A stretch of DNA of 64,000 nt from Virgibacillus aidingensis (GTDB lineage: Bacteria; Bacillota; Bacilli; Bacillales; Amphibacillaceae), in NCBI RefSeq assembly GCF_010994035.1, contig NZ_WIXN01000017.1, forward strand, positions 1 through 64,000. The letters are read 5' to 3'. Of this stretch, positions 1 through 10,509 are shown one piece after another; positions within the stretch are counted from its first letter, which is position 1, and each line of letters starts with the position of its first letter. A program made the position numbers and the translations under genes. The notes beneath the pieces are model-generated. The model was not told where the DNA came from. It made no database searches and worked only from the letters and a program-made list of their open reading frames with translations.

Positions 1-62
1 AAAACTCCCCCTAAGATAGAAACAGATTTTTATTTTTAATCTGTCTACCTTAAGGGGAGCAT
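1..62 (-). terminator. Terminator of SR1
   Basis: A long imperfect inverted repeat. CTCCCCCTAAG on the left pairs with CTTAAGGGGAG on the right, and the stem continues through AGACAGATT/AATCTGT. A run of A at 1-4 gives the U-tail on the minus strand, which may extend left of the window. Confidence 0.8.
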
Positions 63-71
63 ATCAGCCCT

Positions 72-188
72 TTATTTTTTGGATTTATTTTCATTGCAAG
101 TTGGACAAGTACTATATAGTGTAGTTACCTTCACTTCATTATAATGTTCGATAACCTTTTGACAATCCTGACAAACGATCGTACCCAT
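72..188 (-). CDS. sr1P: SR1P peptide (38 aa)
   Basis: A 38-residue peptide beginning MGTIVCQDC, with a second cysteine pair in CPTC, so two CxxC-type motifs that look like a small zinc-binding fold. It closely resembles B. subtilis SR1P, which binds GapA (glyceraldehyde-3-phosphate dehydrogenase) and promotes its interaction with RNase J1. A clear AAGGAG ribosome binding site lies 9 nt before the ATG. It is the coding part of the SR1 RNA. Recognition rests on the N-terminal motif, length and RNA context. Confidence 0.85.
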   Translation of the reverse strand: MGTIVCQDCQKVIEHYNEVKVTTLYSTCPTCNENKSKK

Positions 189-226
189 GGAGGCCAACTC
201 CTTTTTAATTAGAATAGCTTAATAAC

Positions 227-255
227 ATTATATGATGTATTATTATGAAAATCAA
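227..255 (-). promoter_or_regulatory. sigma-A promoter of the SR1 RNA
   Basis: On the minus strand TTGATT (250-255) is followed after exactly 17 nt by a perfect TATAAT (227-232). The predicted start near 219-220 gives an RNA of about 205-215 nt. B. subtilis SR1 is controlled by the repressor CcpN; no operator was assigned here. Confidence 0.75.
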
Positions 256-310
256 CCCCGATTAGTGTATCACAATTAATATATATGATATTTTATTTAC
301 CTATTATAAA

Positions 311-469
311 TCACCGCTATTCCCGTCCGCCATAAACATTTGGGTTGCGGGACAGCTGTTCCTCGTCCCACCATAAACATTTGGGACTGCGGGACAGCTG
401 TTCCTCGTCCCACCATAAACATTTGGGACTGCGGGACAGCTGTTCCTCGTCCCACCATAAACATTTGCT
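311..469. repeat. Palindromic 42-bp repeat array 1
   Basis: Tandem units of 41-42 bp: CATAAACATTT recurs at 331, 372, 414 and 456. Between these lies the palindrome GGGAC-TGC-GGGACAGCTGTTCC-TC-GTCCC. The first unit is degenerate and the last is cut off after ATTTGCT. A unit length of 42 keeps a reading frame open across the array, but the 14-residue repeated peptide is a by-product, not a gene. A second array lies at 28384-28580 and single units at 37592 and 54136. Confidence 0.9.
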
Positions 470-470
470 A

Positions 471-503
471 CATTGTTGCTATATTGTTGCTGTATTGTTG
501 CTG
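471..503. repeat. Three 11-bp direct repeats
   Basis: ATTGTTGCT(A/G)T is repeated three times in tandem directly after the last unit of the palindromic array. No function is evident. Confidence 0.7.
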
Positions 504-529
504 AAATTTTATACTCCTTAGTGTTCAAA

Positions 530-577
530 TAAAAAACCGATGGGTATATAAAAATATTTCCCATCAGTTTTTTGGAT
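530..577 (-). terminator. Terminator after the deacetylase gene
   Basis: AAAAAACCGATGGG pairs with CCCATCAGTTTTTT around an AT-rich loop. T-runs occur on both strands, so it can act bidirectionally. It ends the gene at 637-1503. Confidence 0.75.
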
Positions 578-636
578 AGATTCATTTCGGCTGTTGCCGG
601 TTATGTTTATCTGATTTTCCTGATTACCCGGAAAAA

Positions 637-1503
637 TCATTCAATTAAACCCGGGTCAACAATTTCATAGCCTTGGTCCCTGAGACCATGAACAATGTCA
701 CCAAGCGCTTTGGCTGTCCATTCTCTGTCATGCATGAGCAGGTTTGCACCGTTGCCCAACAGTTCTGTATTGACCATAATATCCGCTATAGCACCGCTAG
801 ACATATATTCCTCTTCCCAATCATATCCGTATGACCAGTTCATTAAAGTCATACCCTCTTCCTCGACTAAATCTATCACGTGCTCAGTGTTGGCTCCATT
901 AGGTGCCCTGAAAAACCTCGGCCTCTCCCCAACAATTTCTTCAATGCGGTCACTCAGACCAATAATCTCTTCTGTCTGTTCACCTTCCGGAATATCAGGC
1001 AAAAATGGATGCGTGTTTGTATGGTTACCTATATGGAATCCCATATCATGAATTTTTTTTAGGATTTCCTCGTCTTCTGGTGTATTTAAGAAATGACCAT
1101 TAACAAAAAAGATAGCATTTGCATCTAATTCGTATAAGGTTTCAGCCATTTGAAGTGCATGTCCATCAGGTGCATCATCAATCGTCAGCAATACCACTTT
1201 TTCCTCTGCATCATCTTTGGGAACAATGGACCAAGTATCTGAAACCATGTATTGCGGTGCAGCTGGACTTTCGCTATTATCATCGCTGTTTTTACTCTCT
1301 TCCGGCCCTTCATCGTTTTTTTCCTCTGTTCCTGAAACTTCTTCTTCCTCTGGGAACTCATCCGCATTCTCTTCACTTTGTTCCACAGTTCCTTGGTTTT
1401 TCAGTTCGGGAGACTTCCCCTTTTCCTGTTCTTGGGACGGGTTGGCGCAGGCTGCAATCGTAAGTCCTATAGTAAAAATAAGAATAAAAAGTAATTGTTT
1501 CAT
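637..1503 (-). CDS. Polysaccharide deacetylase lipoprotein
   Basis: A NodB-type carbohydrate esterase family 4 protein of 288 aa, expected to remove acetyl groups from peptidoglycan or another surface polymer outside the membrane. The signal peptide ends in the lipobox TIAAC (Cys19). A very acidic linker covers about residues 40-80. The catalytic domain shows all five motifs: TIDDAPD (Asp109/Asp110), HTNTH (His161/His165, metal), RAPNG, a WSYGYDW segment and LLMHD. A GGAGG site lies 7 nt before the ATG. The exact substrate cannot be read from sequence. It stands alone, with its own terminator at 530-577. Confidence 0.85.
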   Translation of the reverse strand: MKQLLFILIFTIGLTIAACANPSQEQEKGKSPELKNQGTVEQSEENADEFPEEEEVSGTEEKNDEGPEESKNSDDNSESPAAPQYMVSDTWSIVPKDDAEEKVVLLTIDDAPDGHALQMAETLYELDANAIFFVNGHFLNTPEDEEILKKIHDMGFHIGNHTNTHPFLPDIPEGEQTEEIIGLSDRIEEIVGERPRFFRAPNGANTEHVIDLVEEEGMTLMNWSYGYDWEEEYMSSGAIADIMVNTELLGNGANLLMHDREWTAKALGDIVHGLRDQGYEIVDPGLIE

Positions 1504-1739
1504 TGTCTTTCCTCCGATGTGTAAGTGTGAATGTGGGTCTTTCTACAGTTTACATCATTCTATTATTCTTTCATAATATTTTTCCGGAACTCATTTCCCA
1601 TCGTTTCATTTTGATTAAAGCTGGATTGATTTTATTTATATGGGGAACAGTATGTATAGCACTTAGTTGAAGCACATTTTATCTTATGTTTAAATACGGA
1701 AAGGATTACATAAATAATTTGCAGAAAGGATGTTTAAAT

Positions 1740-3266
1740 ATGAAAAAAGTTACAGTTGTATTTTATATTTCAGCAATCATTGCTTTTCTTTTTATTATCT
1801 GGGGCATCATTCCTGAAAGCATACTCCCAAACGCAAATCTGGATAATGTAACAACTATCATTCAGGATTTTCTTGTTAGCGAATTTGGCTGGTTTTATTT
1901 AATGAGTGCTTCCATATTTGTCGTATTTGCAGTTTACTTAATTTTTTCGAAATACGGGAAAATTAAGCTTGGAAAGGCGAATGATAAGCCGGAGTATAAT
2001 TATCTAACCTGGTTTGCCATGCTTTTTAGTGCAGGAATGGGAATTGGTTTAGTCTTTTGGGGGGCAGCTGAGCCTCTTTCACATTTTCATGATCCTCCTT
2101 ATGGGGAAGCAGGTACAATTGAAGCTGCTAAAACAGCAATGCAATACAGTTTTTTTCATTGGGGATTTCATCCTTGGGCAACCTATGCCACACTAGCATT
2201 GGCATTAGCCTACTTCAAATTCCGCAGGCAATCATCCGGTGTGGTCAGTGCAACTTTGGAGCCCCTGTTTGGAAAACATATAAAAGGCGGCTGGGGAACA
2301 ACAGTTGATGTCATTGTTGTATTCGCCACCATATTCGGTGTTGCTACGTCGCTTGGTCTCGGGGCTATTCAAATCAGTGGAGGTGTCTCCTCTGTATTTA
2401 ATATAGAACAATCTTCTGTATTGCAATTAATTATTATTGCCATAGTAACCGTTTTATTTTTAACTTCCGCAATGACAGGTCTAAATAGAGGAATAAAGTA
2501 TTTAAGCAACACAAATTTGGTCCTTGCATTATTACTCATGCTTTTTCTGCTGATTTTAGGACCGACAAATTTTATTATGAATCTGTTCACAAATACTTTT
2601 GGAACCTATTTGCAAAATCTGCCCAGCATGAGTTTTCGCATGACTCCTTTTAATGAGGACAATACCGATTGGATCAATGGCTGGACAATTTTTTACTGGG
2701 CATGGTGGATCGCATGGGCGCCTTTTGTTGGCACGTTTATTGCAAGGATTTCACGCGGGAGAACAGTCAGAGAATTTGTATCAGGCGTATTATTGGTACC
2801 AGCCATCGTTGGCGGGTTTTGGTTCTCCGTCTTTGGCGGTTCCGCATTAAATTTGGAGTTTTTTGAAGGCGCCAACATTATCCAACAGATTGAACAAACC
2901 GGGGAGGAAGCAGCTTTATTTGCTGTATTGGAATATTTTCCATTGAGTACATTAGTATCAGCCATTGCCATTCTTCTTATAAGCACATTCTTTATTACTT
3001 CTGCAGACTCTGCGACATTTGTGCTCGGCATGCAAACAACGGGAGGAAGCCTTTACCCTCCAAATAGTGTTAAGTTTGTTTGGGGGCTTATTCAATCAGG
3101 TGCAGCTGCCGTTCTCCTTTGGCAGGGAGGTTTGATTGCTTTGCAGACAGCATCAATTATTGTAGCATTCCCCTTTGCCATCATTATGCTGTTGATAATT
3201 ATATCTTTAATGAAAGCATTCGGACAGGAAAAAGAGGCAATAGAAAACAACAAATCAAAAGGTTAG
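1740..3266 (+). CDS. BCCT-family betaine/choline-type transporter
   Basis: A 508-aa, 12-helix membrane protein of the betaine-carnitine-choline transporter family, close in size to B. subtilis OpuD. It shows GMGIG about residue 95-100, typical of sodium-coupled betaine carriers, and the family signature GWTIFYWAWWIAWAPFVG, whose tryptophans form the substrate box. The likely role is import of glycine betaine or a related compatible solute for osmoprotection; the exact solute is inferred. An in-frame ATG exists at 1686, but 1740 is preferred because GAAAGGA lies 9 nt upstream and MKKVTVVFY begins a typical N-terminus. It is monocistronic, with a terminator overlapping its stop codon. Confidence 0.85.
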   Translation: MKKVTVVFYISAIIAFLFIIWGIIPESILPNANLDNVTTIIQDFLVSEFGWFYLMSASIFVVFAVYLIFSKYGKIKLGKANDKPEYNYLTWFAMLFSAGMGIGLVFWGAAEPLSHFHDPPYGEAGTIEAAKTAMQYSFFHWGFHPWATYATLALALAYFKFRRQSSGVVSATLEPLFGKHIKGGWGTTVDVIVVFATIFGVATSLGLGAIQISGGVSSVFNIEQSSVLQLIIIAIVTVLFLTSAMTGLNRGIKYLSNTNLVLALLLMLFLLILGPTNFIMNLFTNTFGTYLQNLPSMSFRMTPFNEDNTDWINGWTIFYWAWWIAWAPFVGTFIARISRGRTVREFVSGVLLVPAIVGGFWFSVFGGSALNLEFFEGANIIQQIEQTGEEAALFAVLEYFPLSTLVSAIAILLISTFFITSADSATFVLGMQTTGGSLYPPNSVKFVWGLIQSGAAAVLLWQGGLIALQTASIIVAFPFAIIMLLIIISLMKAFGQEKEAIENNKSKG

Positions 3267-3287
3267 ACCAGGTCTAACCTTTTTTTC
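3257..3287 (+). terminator. Terminator of the BCCT transporter gene
   Basis: AGGTTAGACC pairs perfectly with GGTCTAACCT, followed by seven T. The stop codon lies inside the stem. Confidence 0.9.
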
Positions 3288-3598
3288 AACTTAGGATTCA
3301 ACGATAGAAGCCAGGCGTATAGTATAAGGATAACTACACACGGAGTGAATGTGAGTTTTCAGCCATCCATCCTTTTATGTTTATTCTATTTCCAACGCTA
3401 CAATTGATTTTCAGTTTATTAACAGTTTGATAACAAGTCCTGCTGTTACCTTTTTTTCTGTTAAACTAAATCACATAATAACAGAGATGGTTTATCACAA
3501 CCAGATACCTGACTTTACTCCAATTTCTAAATTATGAGCAATTATACAAGCTGGAGGAAGAAATTTTATATCGATTCTATAAAAGAAAGGTGACCGTG

Positions 3599-3973
3599 AT
3601 GCTGCAGAAAACTGCTTTCCTTTTAGTCCTTTTTTTACTCTTTCTTGCCTCATGTCAGCAACCCGCTGAAAAAATTGAGATAATTACCTTTCATCCGTCA
3701 GATTACGATGTTATTCTTTTAACGGATCAATCAAAAACAAACATGGAGGAAATATACTTAGACGCAATTATTGAATTGAAGGCAAAATATCCCTCGGAAT
3801 TTAATCAGGTTTCATCTAAAGCAACATCAACACATGAAACGAATTTCTCTGTCGGCAATGATGAAAATCCAACATTACTAATCACAAAAAATGGACAGAC
3901 TGTGAAGGAATTGTCAGGAAAAACCCCAAAAAAAGAGATAATTAAGCATTTGGAACTGACGATGGAGAAATAG
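3599..3973 (+). CDS. slp: Small lipoprotein, Slp-like
   Basis: A 124-aa exported lipoprotein with lipobox LASC at about residue 19. The remainder ends in PTLLITKNGQTVKEL-type strands reminiscent of a thioredoxin-like fold, but no CxxC is present. B. subtilis carries slp (small peptidoglycan-associated lipoprotein) just downstream of pdhD, between pdhD and SR1. This gene has the same neighbourhood and about the same length, and faces pdhD. ATG 3599 is chosen over GTG 3590 because AAAGGTGA lies 6 nt before it. Function is unknown; the symbol rests on position and type rather than on alignment. Confidence 0.6.
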   Translation: MLQKTAFLLVLFLLFLASCQQPAEKIEIITFHPSDYDVILLTDQSKTNMEEIYLDAIIELKAKYPSEFNQVSSKATSTHETNFSVGNDENPTLLITKNGQTVKELSGKTPKKEIIKHLELTMEK

Positions 3974-4111
3974 TAAGTTCTGTCCATTGTCATATACATT
4001 TACTCAGAGAAAGTCATTCCTCCAATACTGGTGTTAAACCGAAAACCATCCTTGAATTGGCTGTTTAAAGATATTTAACTGCCGCCATATTTAGCTATTT
4101 TCCAGGGTAAA

Positions 4112-4153
4112 CGAAAAAACCGGTGAGAAAATAAAATTTTCCCGCCGGTTTTC
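4112..4153 (-). terminator. Terminator of the pdh operon
   Basis: AAAACCGG pairs with CCGGTTTT around an AT-rich loop, with A/T runs on both sides. It lies 36 nt beyond the pdhD stop and may also stop transcripts of the converging slp gene. Confidence 0.8.
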
Positions 4154-4188
4154 ATTTATTCTGATACTGCTGAACTAGTATTTATCAT

Positions 4189-5598
4189 TTATTTCATTGT
4201 ATGAATTGGCGTTCCCAGCGCTACTTCTGCTGCTTCCATTGTAATTTCGCCCAATGTTGGATGTGCGTGGATGGTTAGAGCAATGTCTTCTGCAGTCATT
4301 CCCGCCTCAATTGCCAGCCCGACTTCAGCAATCATGTCACTGGCATTAGCCCCTGCAATTTGGGCTCCTATTACCAGACCGTCTTCTTCACGGGTTATCA
4401 GTTTAAGAAATCCGTCAGTACTGTTTAGTGAAAGGGCTCTTCCGTTTGCAGCAAACGGGAACTTGGAAGCTTTCACTTTATACCCTGCATCTTTGGCTTC
4501 TTTTTCATTGTAGCCAACCGTTGCAAGTTCCGGGTCCGTGAATGCTACTGCAGGGATTCCGAGATAGTCGATCACTGATTTTTCCCCGCTGATCACTTCT
4601 GCTGCTACCTTCCCTTCATAGGAAGCTTTATGTGCAAGTGCAGGCCCGGCGACAACGTCACCGATAGCATAGATATTATCGACACTTGTACGGCACTGTT
4701 CATCTATTTTAATAAGACCTTTATCATCTTTTTCTATTCCAACCTGCTCAAGGCCAATCTCTTCAGTATTCGGACGGCGGCCTACTGTTACCAGTACGTA
4801 GTCGGCATCCACTGTTTCATCTTTTCCTTTTACTTCATACGTTACTGTGACACCGTCATCTTTTTCTTCTACACCTTTGGCCATGGCCTCGGTAACGATT
4901 TGAACATCTTTCTTCTTCAGATGTTTCTTAACAACCTGTGTCATTTGTTTTTCAAAACCGCCAAGAATATCTTTGGCACCTTCCAGAATAGTTACTTTCG
5001 TGCCAAAGTTTGCATATGCTGAGCCAAGCTCGGTTCCTACATATCCTCCGCCAATGACCACCATTTTTTCTGGAATCTCCTCCAGGTTGAGCGCACCTGT
5101 TGAATCCAGAACCCGGCCGGAGAACTTAAAGCTGGGAATTTCAATCGGCGAAGACCCTGTTGCAATAATACAGTTATTAAATGTATAGGTTTGTGAGTTT
5201 TTTTCATCCATTACTTTTGCTGTGTTTTTATCAACAAAATAAACTTCTCCATTTAAAATATCCACTTTATTTCCTTTAAGCAGGCCTTCCACACCGGAAG
5301 TCAATTTGTTCACAATGCCGCCTTTCCATTCCTGAACTTTTGCAAAATCAATGGTTACATTTTCTGTTTTAATGCCCAAATCTTCATTTCCAAAAGCATT
5401 TTGCGCCATATGACCTGCCTCAATTAAAGCTTTAGAAGGAATACATCCAACGTTTAAACAAACTCCGCCAAGCGCTTCCTTATCGACAATGGTTACTTTT
5501 TGTCCGAGCTGAGCAGCCCGAATAGCAGCTACATAGCCGCCCGGACCAGCTCCAACCACTAATGTGTCTACCTCAATCGGAAAATCTCCTACTACCAT
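4189..5598 (-). CDS. pdhD: Dihydrolipoyl dehydrogenase (E3)
   Basis: The flavoprotein E3 subunit (469 aa) re-oxidises dihydrolipoamide of the pyruvate dehydrogenase complex using NAD. It shows the FAD motif GAGPGG near residue 16, the redox disulfide [14 protein letters not shown], an NAD-binding GGGYVG near 185, and the C-terminal dimer-interface motif HAHPTLGE with the catalytic His. Last gene of pdhABCD, 4 nt beyond pdhC. Its GGAGGC ribosome site is embedded in the last codons of pdhC, suggesting translational coupling. The same E3 often serves other 2-oxo-acid complexes. Confidence 0.96.
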   Translation of the reverse strand: MVVGDFPIEVDTLVVGAGPGGYVAAIRAAQLGQKVTIVDKEALGGVCLNVGCIPSKALIEAGHMAQNAFGNEDLGIKTENVTIDFAKVQEWKGGIVNKLTSGVEGLLKGNKVDILNGEVYFVDKNTAKVMDEKNSQTYTFNNCIIATGSSPIEIPSFKFSGRVLDSTGALNLEEIPEKMVVIGGGYVGTELGSAYANFGTKVTILEGAKDILGGFEKQMTQVVKKHLKKKDVQIVTEAMAKGVEEKDDGVTVTYEVKGKDETVDADYVLVTVGRRPNTEEIGLEQVGIEKDDKGLIKIDEQCRTSVDNIYAIGDVVAGPALAHKASYEGKVAAEVISGEKSVIDYLGIPAVAFTDPELATVGYNEKEAKDAGYKVKASKFPFAANGRALSLNSTDGFLKLITREEDGLVIGAQIAGANASDMIAEVGLAIEAGMTAEDIALTIHAHPTLGEITMEAAEVALGTPIHTMK

Positions 5599-5602
5599 AA
5601 TT

Positions 5603-6886
5603 TTACGCCTCCATCATTATTAATTGTGGATCGTTCAGCAATCGTTTAATTTGATTTAGAGCAAGTTGAGCGGTTGCTCCATCAATAATACGATGATCAA
5701 ATACAAATGATAATGCAAGTACTGGTGCAACTACAACCTCACCGTTTCGGACAATTGGCTTCTCTGCGATACGTCCAATACCCAAAATAACAGCTTCAGG
5801 GTAATTCAGTACAGGCGTAAACCACTGCCCTCCTGCTGAACCAATATTTGTTATTGTATTTGAAGCACCTTTCATCTCTTCAGATGTTAGTTTACCACTT
5901 CGGGCTTTTTCTGCCAATTCATTGATTTCGCTTGAAATATCAAAGATAGATTTACGATCGGCATCTTTTACTACCGGTACTAATAATCCTCTATCTGTAT
6001 CTGCCGCAATACCGATATTGTAGTAATGTTTATGAATGATTTCCTCTTTTTCATCATCCATGGCAGCATTAAGAATTGGATATTTTTTGGAAGCGGAAAT
6101 CAGCGCTTTTACAACATATGGTAAATAGGTTAATTTAATGTCCTGCTCTGCTGCAATTTCTTTAAATTTCTTGCGGTGTGCCACCAGCTCGGTTACATCT
6201 ACTTCATCAATTAATGTAACATGTGGTGCCTTCGTTTTTGAGTTAACCATTGCATTTGCAATTGTTTTGCGGATTCCTGACATTTTCTCACGGGTTTCAG
6301 GATATGCACCTTCTGGAACTGCAGCTGCCGCTGATGCTGTTTCTTTCTCTTTATCCGCTGCGTCTGAAACTGCTGCAGGTTTTTCTCCGCTCAGGAATTG
6401 ATCTACATCTTCTTTTGTAATGCGGCCATTTTTCCCTGTGCCTTCTACTTCTTTAATATTTACATCGTTATCACGGGCATATTTTCTTACAGATGGCATG
6501 GCGATGACGCGTTTATCTTCCCCGTCGTCTGATTTGGGCTTGGATTCTGTCTCTTTTTTTGTATCAGCATCCGGTTCTTCATTTTTTTCTTCTTTTTGAT
6601 CAGCTTCTTCAGATGCCCCCTCATCATCGGCGTCCTGATCTTCATATCCTTCTGCGTCAAAGGTGATCAGTGTGTCGCCCACAATGGCTACAGTGCCCTC
6701 TTCCACATGCAATTTTTCTACCGTTCCATCTACAGGGGAAGGGATTTCTACGACTGCTTTATCATTTTGCACTTCACACAGCACGTCATCTTCTTTTACT
6801 TCATCGCCTTCTTTGACGAACCATTTAACAATTTCACCTTCGTGAATTCCCTCACCGATATCAGGGAGTTTGAAATTAAAAGCCAT
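5603..6886 (-). CDS. pdhC: Dihydrolipoamide acetyltransferase (E2)
   Basis: The E2 core (427 aa) carries acetyl groups from E1 to CoA. One N-terminal lipoyl domain (lipoyl lysine in NDKAVVE near residue 43) is followed by an acidic, charged linker (about 80-130), a peripheral-subunit-binding domain ([10 protein letters not shown] to GRITKEDV, about 135-165), an Ala-rich linker and the catalytic domain ending in DHRIIDGA (active-site His and Asp). The single lipoyl domain is normal for Gram-positive E2. It lies between pdhB and pdhD in one operon. Confidence 0.96.
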   Translation of the reverse strand: MAFNFKLPDIGEGIHEGEIVKWFVKEGDEVKEDDVLCEVQNDKAVVEIPSPVDGTVEKLHVEEGTVAIVGDTLITFDAEGYEDQDADDEGASEEADQKEEKNEEPDADTKKETESKPKSDDGEDKRVIAMPSVRKYARDNDVNIKEVEGTGKNGRITKEDVDQFLSGEKPAAVSDAADKEKETASAAAAVPEGAYPETREKMSGIRKTIANAMVNSKTKAPHVTLIDEVDVTELVAHRKKFKEIAAEQDIKLTYLPYVVKALISASKKYPILNAAMDDEKEEIIHKHYYNIGIAADTDRGLLVPVVKDADRKSIFDISSEINELAEKARSGKLTSEEMKGASNTITNIGSAGGQWFTPVLNYPEAVILGIGRIAEKPIVRNGEVVVAPVLALSFVFDHRIIDGATAQLALNQIKRLLNDPQLIMMEA

Positions 6887-6910
6887 GTTTTCTGCCTCCT
6901 ATCTCATTTT

Positions 6911-7888
6911 TTAAAAGTTCATTACTGCATTGACTTTTTCTATGACGTCTTTGTGATTTGGCAGCCATACTTCTTCCGCTTCGGAAAATGCATAAACTGT
7001 ATCAGGAGCTGTAACACGTAATACCGGTGCTTCCAGATGGAGAATTGCTCTTTCCTGAATTTCAGATACTACATTTGCAGCAACTCCCGCTTGACGCTGT
7101 GCTTCCTGAACAACTACAGCACGATTTGTTTTTTGCACAGATTCAATAATCGTTTCGATATCAATTGGTGAAACAGTGCGAAGGTCGATCACTTCTGCAT
7201 CCACACCATCTTTTTCAAGCTCTTCTGCAGCTTTCAGGGCAGTATGAACCATTGCTCCATAGGCAATTAATGTTACATCTTTCCCTTCGCGTTTCACTTT
7301 TGCCTTACCAAGTTCAATAGTATATTCCTCTTCCGGAACCTCTTCCCGGAAAGACCGATACAGCTTCATATGCTCCAGAAATACTACCGGGTCGTTATCA
7401 CGGATAGAAGATATCAACAATCCTTTCGCCTCATAAGGCGTAGAAGGAATGACAACTTTAATTCCCGGCTGCTGGGCTATAAGTCCTTCAAGTGAATCTG
7501 CATGCAATTCAGGTGTATGAACACCGCCTCCAAATGGAGAACGAATGGTGATTGGCGAAGTCCATCTTCCTCCTGAACGATAGCGCATACGGGCCATCTG
7601 TCCATTTATGGAGTCCATCGTTTCATATACGAAGCCGAAGAATTGAATTTCGGGTACAGGACGATAGCCTTGCAATGCCAAACCGATGGCCAAGCCATTA
7701 ATGCCTGATTCAGCCAGCGGTGTATCAAAAACACGTTCTTCCCCGAATTCTTTCTGAAGTCCTTCCGTTGCACGGAAGACTCCGCCGTTTTGACCGACGT
7801 CTTCGCCAAATACAAGCACGTTTTCATCATTTTTCAATTCGGTGCGCATCGCATCCGTGATTGCTTGAATCATTGTCATTTGTGCCAT
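6911..7888 (-). CDS. pdhB: Pyruvate dehydrogenase E1 beta
   Basis: The beta subunit (325 aa) of the thiamine-diphosphate-dependent E1. It forms an alpha2beta2 heterotetramer with PdhA that decarboxylates pyruvate and acetylates the lipoyl domain of PdhC. It shows the transketolase pyrimidine-binding domain (GEDVGQNGG near 30; RMRYRSGG and [11 protein letters not shown]) and the C-terminal transketolase domain ([22 protein letters not shown]). It follows pdhA after 3 nt and ends 24 nt before pdhC. Confidence 0.95.
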   Translation of the reverse strand: MAQMTMIQAITDAMRTELKNDENVLVFGEDVGQNGGVFRATEGLQKEFGEERVFDTPLAESGINGLAIGLALQGYRPVPEIQFFGFVYETMDSINGQMARMRYRSGGRWTSPITIRSPFGGGVHTPELHADSLEGLIAQQPGIKVVIPSTPYEAKGLLISSIRDNDPVVFLEHMKLYRSFREEVPEEEYTIELGKAKVKREGKDVTLIAYGAMVHTALKAAEELEKDGVDAEVIDLRTVSPIDIETIIESVQKTNRAVVVQEAQRQAGVAANVVSEIQERAILHLEAPVLRVTAPDTVYAFSEAEEVWLPNHKDVIEKVNAVMNF

Positions 7889-7891
7889 GAT

Positions 7892-8980
<1,089 letters not shown>

Positions 8981-9238
8981 TCACCTCTTCCTTTCTTTTA
9001 CCTTATAGTGATATATTATTTTCTAGCTTCCCCAAAACCCGAAAAAATCTGTACACAATCCTTCTATTCTTTTACCCTTTTTCATTTTGCACTAATCCCG
9101 AATAGCTTCTCTGCATAAAACTGTTATATAAATAAAGCAAAATGAATTAGTACAATTTGAATCTAATTTTAATAGTAGTATATTCATCACAATAGGTCAA
9201 TTAGTTTGATTCAATTTATTTACTTGCCAATTAAATAT

Positions 9239-9252
9239 CGAAAGCGCTTTAT
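9239..9252. promoter_or_regulatory. Candidate CcpA (cre) site
   Basis: CGAAAGCGCTTTAT contains the 10-bp palindrome AAAGCGCTTT and matches the cre consensus TGAAARCGYTTTCA at 11 of 14 positions. It lies in the intergenic region upstream of pdhA and downstream of ykyA. Control of pdhA by CcpA is inferred only. Confidence 0.45.
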
Positions 9253-9439
9253 TTTAACTGTTACAGCCGGTTTGTATGGCTGTATTAATATTTGACTAAA
9301 ATTATTCCCATAGAAAAACTCGCCTTCAGCCGGCTTTAAATGAATGCGTCAATTTTTCTTTTTTTCTTATAATTGGGACCTGAAAATCCAGTTGCTTCGA
9401 GCCACTTCTCAGCTGGAATTTTACATATTTTTATTGTAT

Positions 9440-9485
9440 AAAAAAAACGGATCATGGACGCTTCCTGGTCCTGATCCGAAAAAAT
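9440..9485 (-). terminator. Terminator of ykyA
   Basis: GGATCA pairs with TGATCC, with A-runs on the plus strand giving a U-tail on the minus strand. It lies 25 nt beyond the ykyA stop. Confidence 0.7.
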
Positions 9486-9510
9486 ATAAAGATACCGCTT
9501 CGGGAGAGGA

Positions 9511-10209
9511 TTAATTTTCTTCCTCCTCTTCCGGTTCTTCAGTCTCATTTTCTTCATAGGTAACATTGAGATCTGCCTCGTCATAAAACTCCTGTTTTAA
9601 TTCATTATATTCCACTGTATATTCATTAAACTGGTCATTATAATCAAGTACAGACTGATAGCTTTCATTAATGCTGTTAATCTGCTCGTTTAGCGATTCC
9701 TGTTCCGTATCTTCCTGCTGCAGCATTTCATACATTTCTCTTTCCAATTCGAGGGAGTTCATATAGGCATCAAACAGATTGTAATAAGCAGTATAACGGC
9801 TTTCCATCACGTTATACATTTCCTCCCCTTTTTCTTTTACATCTTCATCCAGTTCCGCAATTAAGTCTTCTGTCATTTGAAAAGTTTCATGTGAGGATGC
9901 TATACTTTCCCTTTCCTGGGTTATTTTGTCCGCACGTTCATCGATAACTTCAAGTGCTTCTTCTGAAAGTTCCTGAATTTGATCAAATTCTTCCATATCA
10001 AGCTGGATTATTTCATTGTATAATTCCTGTTCCCTCTGCTCCAATTCAGTAATTTGCCCTTGCTGCTCTTCAAATTCTGCTTCTTGAGCAACCGCTTCTT
10101 CTAAATGATTATGTATTTGCTCTTCGGTACTCTCGCTGCAGGCGGATAACAGAACAAACGCACCAGCTATGACCAACAATAAGATTTTCTTCAGTAAGGT
10201 TTTCTTCAT
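9511..10209 (-). CDS. ykyA: YkyA-type cell-wall-binding lipoprotein
   Basis: A 232-aa exported lipoprotein with lipobox LLSAC (about residue 25), then almost entirely charged, glutamate-rich helix with heptad character, and an acidic tail ending in EEEEE. This matches the YkyA (cell-wall binding lipoprotein) family in composition, length and position: in B. subtilis ykyA also sits between def and pdhA. An in-frame GTG-type start lies at 10263, but 10209 has a GGGGG ribosome site about 8 nt upstream and begins the signal peptide MKKTLLKK. The function is poorly known. Confidence 0.8.
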   Translation of the reverse strand: MKKTLLKKILLLVIAGAFVLLSACSESTEEQIHNHLEEAVAQEAEFEEQQGQITELEQREQELYNEIIQLDMEEFDQIQELSEEALEVIDERADKITQERESIASSHETFQMTEDLIAELDEDVKEKGEEMYNVMESRYTAYYNLFDAYMNSLELEREMYEMLQQEDTEQESLNEQINSINESYQSVLDYNDQFNEYTVEYNELKQEFYDEADLNVTYEENETEEPEEEEEN

Positions 10210-10509
10210 ATATTTTCCCCCTTTATTTCCCGCATACCCTAACTCATTTTCACAGTATAACATGTTTTTCCATGATATAATATAGAGAAATATATTGAAA
10301 ATACAAAGCAGTTCTATTGCAAATCTGTAATTAATATATGTTTAATATGTTAGAATATGAAATGTTAAAAAGAAAGCAATTTGATGTTTTTATTTTTTCA
10401 AGAGAGAAAGTATAATTTTTTTAGGTCTTAAGTATAAGAACACATCATTAATAGATGTGCGAATGAAAAAATGTGCGAATGCGAAATTTCTGATCGGGAG
10501 TGACTTTGT

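Larger units (their letters stand above)
1..220 (-). ncRNA. SR1-type dual-function small RNA
   Basis: A short transcription unit of about 205-220 nt. It has a sigma-A promoter at 227-255, an SR1P reading frame at 72-188, and ends in a long stem-loop (about 8-56) followed by a T-run at the window edge. In B. subtilis SR1 is a 205-nt RNA that base-pairs with ahrC mRNA and also encodes the GapA-binding peptide SR1P; it is repressed by CcpN. The matching size, peptide and terminator support the same identity here. The ahrC pairing region was not tested. Confidence 0.8.

Noticed and set aside
311-469. CRISPR array interpretation of the repeats
   Set aside because: Units are contiguous without unique spacers and no cas genes are present; the constant part is a palindrome plus a fixed spacer.
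304-585. 93-codon frame with a repeated 14-residue peptide
   Set aside because: It is open only because the 42-bp repeat unit is a multiple of three; no ribosome site and the sequence is a palindromic repeat array.
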